A stretch of 64,000 nucleotides of DNA, taken from NCBI GenBank assembly GCA_026874595.1, contig CM049307.1, positions 19,695,079-19,759,078 on the forward strand. Direction: 5' to 3'. Shown here piece by piece: positions 61,701 to 64,000 of the stretch; positions within the stretch are counted from its first letter, which is position 1; each line of letters opens with the position of its first letter. The notes beneath the pieces are model-generated. The model ran no database searches and had not been told where the DNA came from. It was given only the letters and a program-made list of their open reading frames with translations. Origin of the DNA: Sipunculus nudus (lineage: Eukaryota > Annelida > Sipuncula > Golfingiida > Sipunculidae). Both the position numbers and the translations under genes were made by a program.

Positions 61701-64000
61701 TTGGTGGCTCTGACAAGGATGAATAAGGTTACTTAAGGCTCTGACACAGATGAATGCTGTTATTGGTGGCTCTGACAAGGATGAATAAGGTTACTTATGG
61801 CTCTGACACAGATGAATGCGGTTATATTGGTGGCTCTGACACATGAATGCAGTTACTGATGGCTCTGACACAGATAATGAGGTTATAGGTGGCTCTGACA
61901 CAGATGAATGCGGTTATTGGTGGCTCTGACACAGATGAATGCGGTTATTGGTGGCTTTGACACAGATGAATGAGGTTATTGGTGGCTTTGACACAGATGA
62001 ATGAGGTTACTGATGGTACTGACAGGGATGAATAAGGTCATTGGTGGCTCTGACAAGGATGAATAAGGTTACTTATGGCTCTGACACAGATGATCGTGGT
62101 TATTGGTGGCTCTGACAAGGATGAATAAGGTTACTTATGGCTCTGACACAGATGAATGCTGTTATTGGTGGCTCTGACAAGGATGAATAAGGTTACTTTT
62201 GGCTCTGACACAGATGAACACGGTTATTGGTGGCTCTGACAAGGATGATTAAGGTTACTTATGGCTCTGACACAGATAAACGCGGTTATTGGTGGCTCTG
62301 ACAAGGATGAATAAGGTTACTTATGGCTCTCACACAGATGAACGCGGTTATTGGTGGCTCTGACAAGGATGAATAAGGTTACTTATGGCTCTCACACAGA
62401 TGAACGCGGTTATTGGTGGCTCTGACAAGGATGAATAAGGTTACTTATGGCTCTGACACAGATGAACGCGGTTATTGGTGGCTCTGACAAGGATGAATAA
62501 GGTTACTTATGGCTCTCACACAGATGAATGCGGTTATATTGGTGGCTCTGACACATGAATGCAGTTACTGATGGCTCTGACACAGATAATGAGGTTATAG
62601 GTGGCTCTGACATAGATGAATGCGGTTATTGGTGGCTCTGACACAGATGAACGCAGTTATTGGTGGCTCTGACAAGGATGAATAAGGTTACTTATGGCTC
62701 TGACACAGATGAACGCGGTTATTGGTGGCTCTGACAAGGATGAATAAGGTTACTTATGGCTCTGACACAGATGAATGCAGTTATTGGTGGCTCTGACAAG
62801 GATGAATAAGGTTACTTATGGCTCTGACACAGATGAACACGGTTATTGGTGGCTCTGACAAGGTTGAATAAGGTTACTTATGGCTCTGACACAGATGAAC
62901 GCAGTTATTGGTGGCTCTGACAAGGATGAATAAGGTTACTTATGGCTCTGACACAGATGAACGCGGTTATTGGTGGCTCTGACAAGGATGAATAAGGTTA
63001 CTTATGGCTCTGACACAGATGAATGCGGTTATTGGTGGCTCTGACAAGGATGATTAAGGTTACTTATGGCTCTGACACAGATGAACACGGTTATTGGTGG
63101 CTCTGACAAGGATGAATAAGGTTACTTATGGCTCTGACACAGATGAACATGGTTATTGGTGGCTCTGACAAGGATGAATAAGGTTACTTATGGCTCTGAC
63201 ACAGATGAATGAGGTTATTGGTGGCTCTGACGCAGATGAATGTGGTTATTGGTGGCTTTGACACAGATGAATGAGGTTATTGGTGGCTTTGACACAGATG
63301 AATGAGGTTACTGATGGTTCTGACAGGGATGAATAAGGTCATTGGTGGCTCTGACAAGGATGAATAAGGTTTCTTATGGCTCTGACACAGATGAACGCGG
63401 TTATTGGTGGCTCTGACAAGGATGAATAAGGTTACTTATGGCTCTCACACAGATGAACGTGGTTATTGGTGGCTCTGACAAGGATGAATAAGGTTACTTA
63501 TGGCTCTGACACAGATGAACGCGGTTATTGGTGGCTCTGACAAGGATGAATAAGGTTACTTATGGCTCTGACACAGATGAATGCGGTTATTGGTGGCTCT
63601 GACAAGGATGAATAAGGTTACTTATGGCTCTGACACAGATGAATGCGGTTATTGGTGGCTCTGACAAGGATGAATAAGGTTACTTATGGCTCTGACACAG
63701 ATGAACGCGGTTATTGGTGGCTCTGACAAGGATGAATAAGGTTACTTATGGCTCTGACACAGATGAATGCGGTTATTGGTGGCTCTGACAAGGATGAATA
63801 AGGTTACTTATGGCTCTGACACAGATGAATGCGGTTACTGGTGGCTCTGACAAGGATGAATAAGGTTACTTATGGCTCTGTTACAGATGAATGCGGTTAT
63901 TGGTGGCTCTGACAAGGATAAATAAGGTTACTTGTGGCTCTGACACAGATGAATGAGGTTATTGGTGGCTTTGACACAGATGAATAAGGTTACTGATGGT
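55712..64000. repeat. 31/62-bp minisatellite with ~2.4-2.6 kb higher-order repeats
   Basis: About 265 copies of a 31-bp unit (consensus ggttattggtggctctgaca plus aggatgaataa), mostly as a 62-bp dimer whose second half reads ggttacttatggctctgaca plus cagatgaacgc. Variant units recur in order at larger spacing: atattggtggctct at 57481 and 60052 (2,571 bp), gaacacggttattgg at 57872 and 60450 (2,578), and again at 62835 (2,385), ctctgttacagatg at about 61492 and 63877 (2,385). The first ~350 bp are more diverged than the rest. The array runs off the right edge. Confidence 0.97.

Overview
The window is animal nuclear DNA. Genes are split by GT-AG introns, the base composition is AT-rich, there are no bacterial operons, and most of the sequence is dispersed repeats. 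The mix of repeats (short elements with tandemly repeated cores, 'aaggtcaaggtcac' modules, CTAG-ending hairpin elements) suggests a lophotrochozoan, most likely a mollusc and perhaps a bivalve. That last step is inference.

Three protein-coding genes can be rebuilt exon by exon with matching splice phases. (1) PALB2 (+), exon 2 onward, 3279-18610: the partner and localizer of BRCA2, with an N-terminal coiled coil, a long low-complexity middle and a C-terminal WD40 domain. The short first exon was not found. (2) PRPSAP (-), complete, nine exons, 49072 down to 25851, 359 aa: the catalytically altered regulatory relative of PRPP synthetase. (3) NTHL1 (+), complete coding region, five exons, 50481-54979, 360 aa: the endonuclease III-type base-excision glycosylase, with catalytic Lys and Asp and the 4Fe-4S cysteines intact. 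PALB2 and PRPSAP converge across 7.2 kb of repeats. PRPSAP and NTHL1 are head to head, with start codons 1.4 kb apart, so they may share a promoter region.

Layout: 1-2360 is a 32-bp minisatellite with a 672-bp higher-order repeat. 2.4-18.6 kb is PALB2 with repeat-filled introns, one holding a 2,267-bp hAT-like element with a perfect 8-bp target duplication. 18.6-25.85 kb is intergenic and holds nested and abutting Helitron-like elements. 25.85-49.07 kb is PRPSAP, with a large first intron (11.8 kb) full of repeats. 49.07-50.48 kb is the divergent promoter interval. 50.48-54.98 kb is NTHL1. 55.71-64.0 kb is a 31/62-bp minisatellite with a ~2.4-2.6 kb higher-order repeat that runs off the right edge.

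The most distinctive content is the mobile DNA. Several non-autonomous families share one design: a T-rich 5' end followed by a hairpin, a tandemly repeated core, and in several a 3' hairpin close to a terminal CTAG. They are nested inside one another, so the order of insertion can be read. I found no evidence for an unknown multi-gene biochemical system.
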